A program made the translations under genes and the position numbers. From contig CALJUL010000072.1 of assembly GCA_937975725.1 (NCBI GenBank), positions 1 through 49,865 on the forward strand: a DNA stretch of 49,865 nt. The letters are read 5' to 3'. Below the pieces are notes generated by a model that saw nothing but the letters and a program-made list of their open reading frames with translations, was not told the origin of the DNA and ran no database searches. Numbering within the stretch: the stretch's first letter is position 1; each line of letters starts with the position of its first letter. This document shows positions 1 through 11,106 of the stretch, piece by piece. The stretch is from an uncultured Pseudoxanthomonas sp. GTDB taxonomy: Bacteria; Pseudomonadota; Gammaproteobacteria; Xanthomonadales; Xanthomonadaceae.

Positions 1-1
1 G

Positions 2-286
2 CAGCTCGAGCGCGGCCAGCGCGTCACCGAGCTGATGAAGCAGAAGCAGTACGCCCCGATGTCCATCGCCCTGCAGGCGCTGTCCATCTACGCTGTCAAC
101 GAGGGTTACCTGGACGACGTGCCGGTCAACAAGATCCTGGCGTTCGAAGAGGCGCTGCACGCGCACTTCAACAACACCCAGGGCGAGCTGATCGACACGA
201 TCAACAAGACGGGCAACTGGAACGATGACATCGAAGGCGCCTTCAAGAAGGGCATCTCCGAGTTCAAGCAGACGGGTACCTGGTAA
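2..286 (+). CDS. atpA: F1F0 ATP synthase subunit alpha, C-terminal part (5' end outside window)
   Basis: The window opens inside this gene. The frame reads QLERGQRVTELMKQKQ and continues to a TAA, giving the last 94 residues or so of the F1 alpha subunit. This is the C-terminal helical domain (YAPMSIALQALSIYAVNEG, then LDDVPVNKILAFEEAL), which is highly conserved in proteobacteria. Together with beta it forms the alpha3-beta3 catalytic hexamer of ATP synthase on the cytoplasmic face of the inner membrane. The nucleotide-binding domain lies upstream of the window. atpG follows after 128 bp that hold a conspicuous double hairpin. The identity is secure because atpG, atpD and atpC follow in the standard order. 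Confidence 0.97.
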   Translation, partial: QLERGQRVTELMKQKQYAPMSIALQALSIYAVNEGYLDDVPVNKILAFEEALHAHFNNTQGELIDTINKTGNWNDDIEGAFKKGISEFKQTGTW

Positions 287-311
287 GAAGCGGTAAGGGA
301 GTGGGAAGGTA

Positions 312-365
312 GGGAAGTCAGTCGAAGCGGCACCGCGATTGACTTCCCGAGCTTGCGAAGCAAGC
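312..365. repeat. double-hairpin intergenic element between atpA and atpG
   Basis: A 13-bp arm at 312-324 pairs with 336-348 (one G-T pair). It is followed at once by CGA and a second hairpin, GCTTGC (351-356), GAA loop, GCAAGC (360-365). The atpD-atpC gap holds the same two-hairpin layout with other bases, so structure rather than sequence is kept. It may be an RNA processing or stability element setting subunit ratios. No T-run follows, so it is not a classic terminator. Confidence 0.6.
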
Positions 366-414
366 GGACTTCTCACTCGCCTCACTCGAACGAAGCGAGC
401 ACAGCGAGCGAGAC

Positions 415-1278
415 ATGGCAGGCGGAAGAGAAATCAAAACCAAGATCAAGAGCGTGCAGAACACCCGCAAGGTGACGCGCGCGCTGGAGATGGTCTCGGC
501 CTCCAAGATCCGCAAGGCGCAGGACCGCATGAAGACCTCGCGCCCCTACGCGCGCGCGATGAAGCAGGTGATCGGCCACCTGGCCCAGGCCAACACCGAC
601 TACCAGCATCCCTTCATGGTGGAGCGCAAGGACGTCAAGCGCGTCGGCTACATCATCGTGTCGTCCGACCGCGGCCTGGCCGGCGGCCTGAACAACAACC
701 TGTTCCGCAAGACGCTGGGCGAAGTGCGCCAGTGGAGCGACAAGGGCGTGGACGTCGACGTGGTCACCATCGGCCAGAAGGCCTCGGTGTACTTCCGCCG
801 CATCCACGTGAACATGCTGGCCAGCGTGTCCCATCTGGGCGACAACCCCAAGCTGGGCCAACTGATCGGCGTGATCAAGGTGATGCTGGACGCCTACACC
901 GAGGGCAAGCTGGACCGCGTGTACGTGGTGTACAACGACTTCGTCAACACCATGACCCAGCGCGCCGCCTTCGACCAGTTGCTGCCGCTGCCCGCGTCGG
1001 AGACGCAGGTCGCCCACCACGACTGGGACTACATCTACGAGCCCGATGCCGCGACCGTGCTGGACCACGTGATCACGCGCTACATCGAGTCGCTGGTGTA
1101 CCAGGCCGTGCTGGAGAACATCGCTTCCGAGCACGCGGCGCGCATGGTGGCCATGAAGGCCGCCAGCGACAACGCCAGCAAGCTGATCGGCACACTGCAA
1201 CTGGTCTACAACAAGGCCCGCCAGGCCGCGATCACCCAGGAAATCTCGGAGATCGTCGGCGGCGCGGCGGCGGTGTAA
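415..1278 (+). CDS. atpG: F1F0 ATP synthase subunit gamma
   Basis: The 287-residue product matches the usual length of bacterial gamma (about 287 residues). The start MAGGREIKTKIKSVQNTRKV is the family signature of the N-terminal coiled-coil helix. The end (KLIGTLQLVYNKARQAAITQEISEIVGGA) is the C-terminal helix that turns inside the alpha3-beta3 ring. The central Rossmann-like part contains SSDRGLAGGLNNNLF. Gamma is the rotary shaft coupling proton flow to ATP synthesis. It lies between atpA and atpD as in nearly all proteobacteria. The Shine-Dalgarno sequence is weak (a GCGAGCGAGAC stretch just before ATG), which may mean that translation depends on coupling or on the upstream hairpins. Confidence 0.98.
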   Translation: MAGGREIKTKIKSVQNTRKVTRALEMVSASKIRKAQDRMKTSRPYARAMKQVIGHLAQANTDYQHPFMVERKDVKRVGYIIVSSDRGLAGGLNNNLFRKTLGEVRQWSDKGVDVDVVTIGQKASVYFRRIHVNMLASVSHLGDNPKLGQLIGVIKVMLDAYTEGKLDRVYVVYNDFVNTMTQRAAFDQLLPLPASETQVAHHDWDYIYEPDAATVLDHVITRYIESLVYQAVLENIASEHAARMVAMKAASDNASKLIGTLQLVYNKARQAAITQEISEIVGGAAAV

Positions 1279-1290
1279 GAACCGTGATGG

Positions 1291-1358
1291 GCGATGAGTG
1301 ATTGGTGATCCGACAAGAGCAGCGATCAGCGCCTTCCGAATCACGAACCCTTCATCGC
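1291..1358. repeat. imperfect inverted repeat between atpG and atpD
   Basis: GCGATGA (1291-1297) pairs with TCATCGC (1352-1358). Inside, the GTGAT-rich left half roughly faces the ATCAC/GAAC right half, with mismatches. It is a more decayed version of the structured spacers seen on either side in this operon. The outer 7 bp are certain; the inner pairing is approximate. Confidence 0.4.
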
Positions 1359-1424
1359 GAACCACAAGAAATCCAACGGGCGACGATCTCGCCTAAACGA
1401 ACAAGTTAAATCGGAGTAGCCAAC

Positions 1425-2852
<1,428 letters not shown>

Positions 2853-2870
2853 GGGACCGTAAGGAAGTCA

Positions 2871-2917
2871 GGAGTGGAGAGTCAGTAGGAGCCCACTCCC
2901 GAGCCCGCGAAGCGGGC
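2871..2917. repeat. double-hairpin intergenic element between atpD and atpC
   Basis: GGAGTGG (2871-2877) pairs with CCACTCC (2893-2899). A second hairpin follows: GCCCGC (2903-2908), GAA loop, GCGGGC (2912-2917). It shares the string CCCGAGC and the GAA loop with the element before atpG, while the stem bases differ in a compensating way. Confidence 0.6.
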
Positions 2918-2962
2918 GCACCTTGCCCCTTACTTCCTCACGTCGAGCAGAGCGAGACAAGC

Positions 2963-3388
2963 ATGACTAGCACCATCCGTTGCGACATCGTCAGTGCCGA
3001 GCAGGAGATCTTCCACGGTGAAGCCACCCTGGTCGTCGCCACCGGCGAACTGGGCGAGCTGGGTATCGCGCCGAAGCACGCGCCGCTGATCACCCGTTTG
3101 AAGCCGGGCAAGGTGGTGGTGACGCTGGTCGGCGGCGAGCAACTGGATTTCGCCATCTCCGGCGGCATCCTGGAAGTGCAGCCGCAGGTCGTCACCGTGC
3201 TGGCCGACACCGCCGTGCGCGCGCAGGACATCGACGAAGCCTCGGTCCGCAAGGCCAAGGAAGAAGCCGAGCGCGTGCTGTCCCACAAGGACCCGAAGAT
3301 GAGCGTGGAGGAAGCCCAGGCCCAGTTGGCCATGAGCATCGCCCAGCTCAGCGCCCTGGAGCGCCTGCGCAAGAACCTCAAGCACTGA
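2963..3388 (+). CDS. atpC: F1F0 ATP synthase subunit epsilon
   Basis: The 141-residue product has the N-terminal beta-sandwich (IRCDIVSAEQEIFHGEA, then GELGIAPKHAPLIT) and a C-terminal two-helix hairpin rich in E, K, A and R (SVRKAKEEAERVLSHKDPKMS, then SALERLRKNLKH). Epsilon sits on the central stalk and its C-terminal helices inhibit ATP hydrolysis. This ATG was chosen because MTSTIRCDIVSAEQ matches the family start, whereas upstream extension enters the hairpin-bearing spacer. The ribosome site is weak (AGAGCGAGAC). It is the last gene of the operon and is followed by a strong intrinsic terminator. Confidence 0.97.
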   Translation: MTSTIRCDIVSAEQEIFHGEATLVVATGELGELGIAPKHAPLITRLKPGKVVVTLVGGEQLDFAISGGILEVQPQVVTVLADTAVRAQDIDEASVRKAKEEAERVLSHKDPKMSVEEAQAQLAMSIAQLSALERLRKNLKH

Positions 3389-3411
3389 CGCCCGCGTCGT
3401 CGCTTGCAGCC

Positions 3412-3447
3412 CATGAAAACGCCGGCCCCGCGCCGGCGTTTTTCATG
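3412..3447 (+). terminator. intrinsic terminator of the atp operon
   Basis: An ACGCCGGC stem (3419-3426), five-base loop and GCCGGCG (3432-3438) are followed by TTTTT. The flanks CATGAAAA and TTTTCATG extend the pairing, so it may work in both directions. It starts 23 bp after the atpC stop. Confidence 0.88.
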
Positions 3448-3763
3448 CGGCCCCAAGGCCCCTCTCCGCTTTCCTGTAGGAGCGACGCAAGTCGCGACCA
3501 CCAACCCGCCCACACGGCAGCCATTCGCAGCCCATAGTCGAGCCGAGGCGAGACAACCACGGAACCGCAAGGCGCGCTCTGCTTCGATACATGCACTACG
3601 CATCGCACGAACGAACACGCCCCGCGCGCTCACGTCTCCCTGGCCTACCGCCTCATCGTTCGCAAGCGACAGCCAGCCACACGGCAGAACCTCGCGCCAT
3701 CCGCCCCAATCCTCGGATGCGCAGGCAACAGCACATACACCGCCCTACGCCCATCACCCAGCC
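3448..3763. other. gene-free stretch with a REP-like palindrome
   Basis: No convincing gene lies between the atpC terminator and the GtrA-like gene. It contains a REP-type palindrome at 3474-3499 (TGTAGGAGCGAC, GCAA, GTCGCGACC), of the GTAGGAG class common in pseudomonads and xanthomonads. It also has two copies of CCACACGGCAG (near 3510 and 3677). The remainder looks like decayed GC-rich sequence. Confidence 0.6.
3474..3499 (+). repeat. REP-like palindrome (GTAGGAGCGAC...GTCGCGAC)
   Basis: The GCGAC arm (3482-3486) pairs with GTCGC (3491-3495) around a GCAA loop and is preceded by the conserved head TGTAGGA. The same head-plus-palindrome design recurs at 48021-48041 and 48092-48115. Confidence 0.65.
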
Positions 3764-4168
3764 TCAGCGGTACACCACATGCCGCCACAGGAAGAACGCG
3801 ATCACCGCCAGCACGCCCTCGACCAGCGGCTTGGCCAGCCAGGCCAGCGGCAGGCCAAGCGCGGCGGCGACCCAGCCGACCGCCAGCGTGCTGATCGCGG
3901 TCAACGGCAGCCAGACCAGCAGGAACCGGCCGAAGCGCCGCCAGCCCAGCCGCGGCGCGCCTGCCTGCGCGAAGGTCACGCGCCCGTTCAACCAGAAGCC
4001 CAGCAACGCGCCGCCGATGCGTCCGGCCAGATTGGCCGGCGCCGCCGGCATCCCCAGCGCGGTCAGCGCCACGAACAGCAGCCAGTCCAGCAGCAGTTGC
4101 AGCAGCCCCACCACGATGAAGCTGCCGCCCTGGCGGAAGAGATCGGAGGCGGGCGTCGGCGCGGGCAT
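3764..4168 (-). CDS. GtrA-like membrane protein
   Basis: The 134-residue product has four hydrophobic segments, roughly residues 15-36, 38-60, 77-99 and 107-130. It has the GtrA/DPMS family layout: FIVVGLLQLLLDWLLF, then AGRIGGALLGFWLNGRVTF, ending in FFLWRHVVYR. Family members move polyprenyl-phosphate-linked sugars across the inner membrane for O-antigen or polysaccharide decoration. It is divergent from a GT2 glycosyltransferase 44 bp away, the usual GtrA-GtrB partnership, although here the genes do not share an operon. The Shine-Dalgarno sequence is poor, so the start could be slightly inside. The family call is firm; the sugar is unknown. Confidence 0.85.
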   Translation of the reverse strand: MPAPTPASDLFRQGGSFIVVGLLQLLLDWLLFVALTALGMPAAPANLAGRIGGALLGFWLNGRVTFAQAGAPRLGWRRFGRFLLVWLPLTAISTLAVGWVAAALGLPLAWLAKPLVEGVLAVIAFFLWRHVVYR

Positions 4169-4212
4169 GCGCGCATGCTACCCGAGAGGGCGGGCCGAGC
4201 GCGGCGTGTAAG

Positions 4213-5175
4213 ATGCATCGCTCCATGGAACGGGAATCCCGCGTGCGCATCGCCGTCCTCATCCCCTGCCACAACGAAGCCCAGACGGTGCGGAAGGTCG
4301 TGGCCGATTTCCGGAACGCGCTGCCGGCGGCCGAAGTGTGGGTGTTCGACAACGCCAGCACCGACGGCACCGGCGAGATCGCGCGCGAAGCGGGCGCCAA
4401 CGTGCGCCGCATCGCCGCGAAGGGCAAGGGCAACGTGGTGCGGGCGATGTTCCGCGACGTCGACGCCGACCTGTACGTGATGGTCGACGGCGACGACACC
4501 TATCCCGCTGCCGCCGCGCCGGCGCTGATCGAGGACGTGGCGACCGGGCGCGCCGACATGGTGGTGGGGACGCGGCTGGAGTCGCACGGCGACGGCGCGT
4601 TCCGGCGCTTCCACGGCATCGGCAACCGGCTGGTGCGCGCCTGCATCGGCATGCTGTTCGGCTATCCGGTGCGCGACGTGCTGTCGGGCTACCGGGTGTT
4701 CTCGCGCCGCTTCGTCAAGTCCATGCCGGTGCTGTCGCGCGGCTTCGAGATCGAGACCGAGATGACCGTGTTCGCGCTGTCCAACGGCTTCGTCCTGTCC
4801 GAGCGCACCATCGCCTACGGCGAGCGGCCCGCCGGCAGCGAGTCCAAGCTGCACACCTACCGCGACGGCGTGCGCGTGCTGAAGACCATCCTGTTCCTGT
4901 TCAAGGACATGCGGCCGCTGTTGTTCTTCGGCGTGCTGGCCGCGCTGTGCATCCTGGCCGGCCTGGGCTTCGGCGCCTTCGTCGTCCACGAATTCACCTC
5001 GACCGGCCTGGTGACGCATCCGTCCACCGCGGTGCTGGCGGTGGCCTTCACCCTGGTGGGCGTGCTGTCGCTGGCGACCGGGCTGGTGCTGGACACCGTC
5101 AACCGGCGGGCCAACGAGATCCAGCGCTTGATCACCGACCAGGTGGTGGCCAGGAACATGCCGCCGGAGGCGTGA
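4213..5175 (+). CDS. GT2-family glycosyltransferase (polyprenyl-phosphate glycosyltransferase type)
   Basis: The 320-residue product has an N-terminal GT-A domain, VLIPCHNEAQTVRKVV at residues 16-30, and the metal and sugar-nucleotide motif VDGDDTYP with D92, D94 and D95. Two C-terminal membrane segments follow at about 234-256 and 271-295, as in GtrB and DPM1-like enzymes. It probably loads a sugar from a nucleotide donor onto undecaprenyl phosphate, which the neighbouring GtrA-like protein would flip. ATG at 4225 (MERESR) is an alternative start because neither ATG has a strong ribosome site. Its 3' end overlaps the convergent downstream gene by 44 bp. Substrate not predictable. Confidence 0.88.
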   Translation: MHRSMERESRVRIAVLIPCHNEAQTVRKVVADFRNALPAAEVWVFDNASTDGTGEIAREAGANVRRIAAKGKGNVVRAMFRDVDADLYVMVDGDDTYPAAAAPALIEDVATGRADMVVGTRLESHGDGAFRRFHGIGNRLVRACIGMLFGYPVRDVLSGYRVFSRRFVKSMPVLSRGFEIETEMTVFALSNGFVLSERTIAYGERPAGSESKLHTYRDGVRVLKTILFLFKDMRPLLFFGVLAALCILAGLGFGAFVVHEFTSTGLVTHPSTAVLAVAFTLVGVLSLATGLVLDTVNRRANEIQRLITDQVVARNMPPEA

Positions 5176-6691
5176 GCGCGCGCGCGAGCGGGCACAGCTC
5201 CAGCGCACCGAGATTGGAGGACACCGGCTGGCAGGCGCCGTCCTGCGCCAGCCCGTACGCCTGCCATGGCTGTGTGGTTGCGGCGGCCTTCGGCGGTTCG
5301 CGCAGCAGGAAGAAGGGGCCTTCGTGCGCGCGCACGCGCGCTTCCACTTCGGCTTGCAGGCGCGTGCAGCGGTCCGGGGCCATGAAGTTGTTGTACAGCG
5401 AGAGCGCCGGCACCTCGCGCGGCAGGTAGGCGACGGCATAGCCCAGCGGTTCGTCGGTGCCCAGCACGACCAGGCTGTCGTCCGGTAGTGCGGGGAAGCG
5501 CACGTCCACCATCGGCGTGCTGAAGGACGTGCGCCCCCAGCCAGGCCGGTTGGTCACGCCGACCAGAATCAGGGCCGCCACCACCAGGCCGATGCGCTGC
5601 GCGCGCGCCGGCAGCCAGCGCGCCAGCATGGCGACGAAGGCGACCGAGCAGAGCAGCTCCAGCGCGAACAGGTAGCGGTAGATGCCGTACAGCTTCACCC
5701 AGACCGCGAACGACACCGCCGCGAACGCCAGCAGCATGCGCGGCACGGGATCGGAATGCCGCCGCGCCGCGAACCACGCCGCGGCCAGCGAGAGCAGGCC
5801 CAGCAGGATGCGCGGCTCGGCCAGCTTGCTCTCGGAATAGCGGTAGCTTTCGGCCAGCAGGTGGAACGGCACCAGCCAGGCGTCCATGCCCTGCGGCACG
5901 AAGCGCATGTCCTTGTACGGTTGCGCCAGCGCGTCCGGCGACTGGAACCACTGGTTGAAATAGGGGAACAGCGGATTGCCGTGTTCCTGCCACAGGTACA
6001 GCGCCCAGGGACCGGCCGCGATCAGCGTGCCCGCCACGCCGCCGATGCCCAGCGCCAGCAGCCGCAGCGGCATGCCGCGCCACGGCCCGGCCACCAGCGC
6101 GACCGCGATGAAGGCGACGCAGTAGAGCGCGCCGGTCAGCTTGAGGCCGGCGGCCAGGCCGGCCAGCAGCCCGGCCGGCAACCACGTCGCCCAAGTGCCG
6201 CGCCGCCCCTGCGCATCTACCACCCACCACAGCGCGGCGAGCATGCCGGCGGCGACGAAGGCGTCGTTGAACGTGGTGCCGAGGGTCGGCATGGCGGCCG
6301 CGCCGGTCACCGCCACCAGGCCCGCCATGGCCGTGCGCAGTGCGCCGCGGCCCTCCGGCCACGCCCGGTCCATCAGCCGCAGCGCCAGCGCCAGTGCGAC
6401 GAACGCCGGCAGCGCCAGCCACAACGACACCAGCCAGCCGGGCAGGCCCGCGCGCACCATCCACGCGAACGGGAAGTCGAGCGCCGGGTTGTGCCAGGTC
6501 TGCAACTGCCCGGCCGCGACGTCCTGTGCGAAGCGGCCGTCCATCAGCGCAAACGGCGTATACAGGTGGTAATTGCGCAGGTCCCAGTTCGCATCCTGTC
6601 CCTGCGCGAACAGCGCCAGCAAGGTCAGGGCGCCCGCCGTGGCGAGCGGTGCGGTCCAGGGCGAGCGTGCGGGGGATGTGTCGGCCGGCAT
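5132..6691 (-). CDS. multi-pass membrane protein, probable GT-C-type glycosyltransferase
   Basis: The product is about 519 residues from the ATG at 6691, chosen because AAGGA lies 5 bases upstream; ATG at 6697 overlaps that site. About ten hydrophobic helices occupy the first 400 residues and a soluble domain follows. An early periplasmic-loop motif NWDLRNYHLYTPFALMDGRF recalls the aspartate-bearing first loop of GT-C enzymes (GT87/GT39-like). The context with GtrA and GT2 genes suggests transfer of a lipid-linked sugar to an envelope glycan. The last 15 codons overlap the glycosyltransferase gene on the other strand. I do not recognise a named orthologue. Confidence 0.72.
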   Translation of the reverse strand: MPADTSPARSPWTAPLATAGALTLLALFAQGQDANWDLRNYHLYTPFALMDGRFAQDVAAGQLQTWHNPALDFPFAWMVRAGLPGWLVSLWLALPAFVALALALRLMDRAWPEGRGALRTAMAGLVAVTGAAAMPTLGTTFNDAFVAAGMLAALWWVVDAQGRRGTWATWLPAGLLAGLAAGLKLTGALYCVAFIAVALVAGPWRGMPLRLLALGIGGVAGTLIAAGPWALYLWQEHGNPLFPYFNQWFQSPDALAQPYKDMRFVPQGMDAWLVPFHLLAESYRYSESKLAEPRILLGLLSLAAAWFAARRHSDPVPRMLLAFAAVSFAVWVKLYGIYRYLFALELLCSVAFVAMLARWLPARAQRIGLVVAALILVGVTNRPGWGRTSFSTPMVDVRFPALPDDSLVVLGTDEPLGYAVAYLPREVPALSLYNNFMAPDRCTRLQAEVEARVRAHEGPFFLLREPPKAAATTQPWQAYGLAQDGACQPVSSNLGALELCPLARALTPPAACSWPPPGR

Positions 6692-6766
6692 GGTCATCCT
6701 TGGCGTCGGAGTGGAATTGCTAACATCGCCGGCGAGCGCCGGCCCCATATCGTATTAGGAAACCGC

Positions 6767-8131
6767 ATGAAACCACTGCACGTCGTCATCCTCGCCGCGG
6801 GCGAGGGCAAGCGCATGAAATCGGCCTTGCCCAAGGTCCTCCAGCCCGTCGCGGGCCGGCCGATGCTGGCGCACGTGATCGAAGCCGCGCAGGCGCTGTC
6901 GCCGGCCGGCATCCACGTGGTCCACGGCCACGGCGGCGACCAGGTGCAGGCTGCCTTCGCCGGCATGCCGGATCTGCACTGGGCGCACCAGGCGCAGCAG
7001 CTCGGCACCGGCCACGCCGTGGCGCAGGCCACGCCGGACGTGCCGGACGGCGCCCGCGTGCTGGTGCTGTACGGGGACGTGCCGCTGACGCGCGCCGACA
7101 CCCTGCGGCGCCTGCTGGATGCGCCCGGCCGCCTGGCCGTGCTGGTGGCCGAGCCGGCCGATCCGACCGGCTACGGCCGCGTGGTGCGCGATCCCGAAGG
7201 CCGCGTGGCCGCCATCGTCGAGCAGAAGGACGCCACCGACGAGCAGCGCCGCATCCGCACCGTCAACACCGGCATCATCGCCGCCGACGCCAGCGCACTG
7301 AAGGGCTGGCTGTCACGCCTGTCCAACCAGAACGCGCAGGGCGAGTACTACCTGACCGACGTGTTCGCGATGGCGGCCGAGGAATTCACCCCGGCCGAGA
7401 TGGTGCTGGTGGCCGATCCCATCGAGGCCGAGGGCGCCAACGACCCGTGGCAACTCGCGCAGCTCGAACGCGCCTACCAACTGCGCGCCGCGCGCGCGCT
7501 GTGCGTGCAGGGCGCGCGCCTGGCCGACCCGGCGCGCTTCGACCAGCGCGGCACCGTGCTCGTGGGCCGCGACGTGCAGATCGACGTGGACGTGGTGCTG
7601 GAAGGCGAGGTGGAACTGGGCGACGGCGTGGTCGTCGGCCCGTTCTGCCGCCTGAAGGACGTGGCGCTCGCCGCCGGCACGGTGGTGCGTGCGCACTGCG
7701 ACCTGGAAGGCGTCGTCACCGAGGGCGCGGCGCTGGTCGGCCCGTATGCGCGGCTGCGCCCGGGCACGGTGCTGGCCGACGGCGTGCACGTGGGCAATTT
7801 CGTCGAGACCAAGAACGCGCGCATCGGTACGGGCAGCAAGGCCAACCACCTGACCTATTTGGGTGATGCGGTGGTCGGCAGCGGCACCAACATCGGCGCC
7901 GGCACCATCACCTGCAACTACGACGGCGTGAACAAGTCCACCACGACCATAGGCGACCGCGTGTTCGTCGGCTCCAATGCGTCGCTGGTCGCGCCGGTGA
8001 CCCTGGCCGACGGCGCCACCATCGGCGCCGGCTCGGTGATCTCGAAGAACGCCCCCGCCGACAAGCTGACCGTGGCGCGCGCGCGGCAGATGACCATCGA
8101 AGGCTGGCAGCGGCCGGTGAAGAAATCCTAG
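6767..8131 (+). CDS. glmU: bifunctional GlcN-1-P acetyltransferase / GlcNAc-1-P uridyltransferase
   Basis: The 454-residue length is typical of GlmU. The N-terminal uridyltransferase starts VVILAAGEGKRMKSALPKVLQPV, the nucleotide-binding loop. VLYGDVPL holds the metal aspartate. The C-terminal half is a left-handed beta-helix of hexapeptide repeats (VVVGPFCRLKDV, then GVHVGNFVETKNARIG, then SKANHLTYLGDAVVG) that carries out acetyl transfer. It makes UDP-GlcNAc for peptidoglycan and LPS, downstream of GlmS encoded 8 kb away. AGGA lies 7 bp before the ATG. The 75-bp gap to the divergent membrane protein must hold both promoters. Confidence 0.98.
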   Translation: MKPLHVVILAAGEGKRMKSALPKVLQPVAGRPMLAHVIEAAQALSPAGIHVVHGHGGDQVQAAFAGMPDLHWAHQAQQLGTGHAVAQATPDVPDGARVLVLYGDVPLTRADTLRRLLDAPGRLAVLVAEPADPTGYGRVVRDPEGRVAAIVEQKDATDEQRRIRTVNTGIIAADASALKGWLSRLSNQNAQGEYYLTDVFAMAAEEFTPAEMVLVADPIEAEGANDPWQLAQLERAYQLRAARALCVQGARLADPARFDQRGTVLVGRDVQIDVDVVLEGEVELGDGVVVGPFCRLKDVALAAGTVVRAHCDLEGVVTEGAALVGPYARLRPGTVLADGVHVGNFVETKNARIGTGSKANHLTYLGDAVVGSGTNIGAGTITCNYDGVNKSTTTIGDRVFVGSNASLVAPVTLADGATIGAGSVISKNAPADKLTVARARQMTIEGWQRPVKKS

Positions 8132-8291
8132 GCTGGGTTTCGGTGCGCAGATGTGCGCATGGCGTCTTCGAAGGTTGAGGCCGATGGTGCAGGTTGCAGG
8201 GCGGGTTCGATCCGCCTGCTTCGGCTTGAGTGGCGCCGTCGACGCTGGTCGCGCTTGTACCCCCGACGATAAAGCCGCGGCGCCGGTGGGA

Positions 8292-9619
8292 TCAGTTCTC
8301 GGGTAGTTGGATCGCCACGCACAGGCCGCCGCCTTCGCGGTTGTGCAGCGACAGGCGGCCGCCGTGGGCCTCGATGATCTCGCGCGTCAGCGCCAGGCCC
8401 AGGCCGGTGCCGTTGCGCTTGGTGGAATAGAACGGCACCAGCGCGTTCTGCAATACCGCGTCGTTCATGCCGCTGCCGCGGTCCATGATCTCGATGCGCA
8501 GCCAGTCCGGCAGGCGGATCAGGCGCAGCGTCACGCCCTCGGGCGGCGAGCCGGATTCGTGGGCGTTCTTCAGCAGGTTGAGCAGTGCCTGTTCCAGTTG
8601 CGCGGGGTCGATGCGCCCGCTCGGCGAAGGTTCCGGCATCTGCAGGTCGAAGCCGATCTGCCGCCGCAGCGATTCCAGGTAAGTGCGCCAGTCGATGGTC
8701 TGCAACTGCGGCTGCGGCAGCTTGGCGAAGCGCGCATAGCCACGGATGAAGCCTTCCAGGTGGCGCGCGCGGTCCTCGATGGTGCCGAAGACTTCCTCCA
8801 GGCGCTCGTGCCGGCCGCGGCGCACCAGTTCCGCGCCCGAATGCGCCAGCGAGGCCACCGGTGCCAGCGAATTGTTGAGTTCGTGACTGATCACGCGGAT
8901 GACCTTCTTCCAGGTCAGCACTTCCTGCCGGCGCAGTTCGTTGGTGAGCAGGCGCAGCAGCAGCAGTTCGTGCGCGCGCCCGTTGAGGCGGAAGTGCCGG
9001 CGCGCCAGGTGGTAGACCTGCTCTTCGGCTTCATCGCCGTCGCCGCCGCCGACCGCGAACAGGCTGTCGCCGCCGCGCGCCAGCGCTTCGCGCATCTCCG
9101 CCGGCGCCTGCGCCACAAGGGCGTCGAACGACTGCCCTTCCAGCTTCCAGCCGCCGTGCAGCAGCTTGCGCGCGGCCAGGTTGGCGAACACCACGCGGCG
9201 CACGCCGTCGCCGCCCGGCGCCACCAGCAGCATCGCCACCGGCGTGTTCTGCACCATGGTGTCCAGCATCAGTTCGCGCTGCACCAGGGTCTGCCGCTGT
9301 TCGCGCAGCACGTCGCCCAGCGCCGCGTGCGCCTGCACCAGTTCGGTCAGCTCGTCGCTGCCGCGCCAGTGGATGCCGAAGTTGTATTCGCCGTCGCGGT
9401 AGCTGTTGACGCTGCCGGCCAGCGCGCGGAACAGCGAGCGCGTGCTGCGCAGGCCGCGGCGGATGGTCCATGCCGCCAGCGGCAGCACCACGAGGGCCGA
9501 CAGCAGCACGGCCAGCAGGTCGTCCTCCAGCCAGTGCGACAGCGCCACCGGCAGGACCAGCGCCAGCGCCAGCAGCGGCAGCAGCCAGAGCAACACCCGT
9601 CCGGCGAGCGAGCGGCGGA

Positions 9620-9623
<4 letters not shown>
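8292..9623 (-). CDS. membrane sensor histidine kinase (NtrY-like partner of the NtrC-type regulator)
   Basis: The 443-residue product has two N-terminal membrane helices (about 8-28 and 34-53), a linker or HAMP-like region, and a PAS-like segment (NTPVAMLLVAPGG, about 120-190). The phosphoacceptor box VISHELNNSLAP has H247. A HATPase domain follows with NLLKNA (N box), DRGSGM and GTGLGLAL (G boxes). HELNNSL is the NtrB/NtrY-type H box, usual for kinases that feed sigma-54 regulators. Its ATG overlaps the regulator stop (ATGA, 9620-9623), so the two are translationally coupled. The signal is unknown; the ABC efflux genes ahead of it suggest envelope stress or a toxic compound. Confidence 0.93.
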
Positions 9624-10954
<1,331 letters not shown>

Positions 10955-10957
10955 GCG

Positions 10958-11050
10958 CTATAGCCTAACCGAAGGGTTGCGGGCGGCCTGCGCCGCCAGC
11001 CGCGCGGTCAGCGCGGGATGGCGGCCCAGCAGGAGCAGGCGTGCGTGCAT
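10958..11050 (-). CDS. putative 30-residue ORF ahead of the response regulator gene
   Basis: This short ORF has a good ribosome site (GGAGAG, 3 bases before ATG). It encodes MHARLLLLGRHPALTARLAA followed by QAARNPSVRL, and its TAG stop lies 3 bases before the regulator ATG. It fills the gap between the second permease and the regulator, whose own Shine-Dalgarno sequence is weak. It may serve to hand ribosomes to the regulator, or be the remnant of a longer gene. No family is recognised. The peptide is basic and leucine-rich, with no clear signal or membrane helix. Confidence 0.35.
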   Translation of the reverse strand: MHARLLLLGRHPALTARLAAQAARNPSVRL

Positions 11051-11106
11051 GATCTCTCCGTCGCTGCGCGGCGCACGCCGCGAGGACGCGTGCCGCGCCG
11101 GTGGGC

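Noticed and set aside
3448..3763. tRNA or small RNA gene after the atp operon
   Set aside because: No cloverleaf or T-loop sequence (GGTTCGAATCC type) was found, only a REP-like palindrome.
8132..8291. Small ORF (8128-8322, minus) between glmU and the kinase
   Set aside because: Arginine-rich composition, no ribosome site, overlaps both neighbours. The gap only shows a GC hairpin near 8195-8219.
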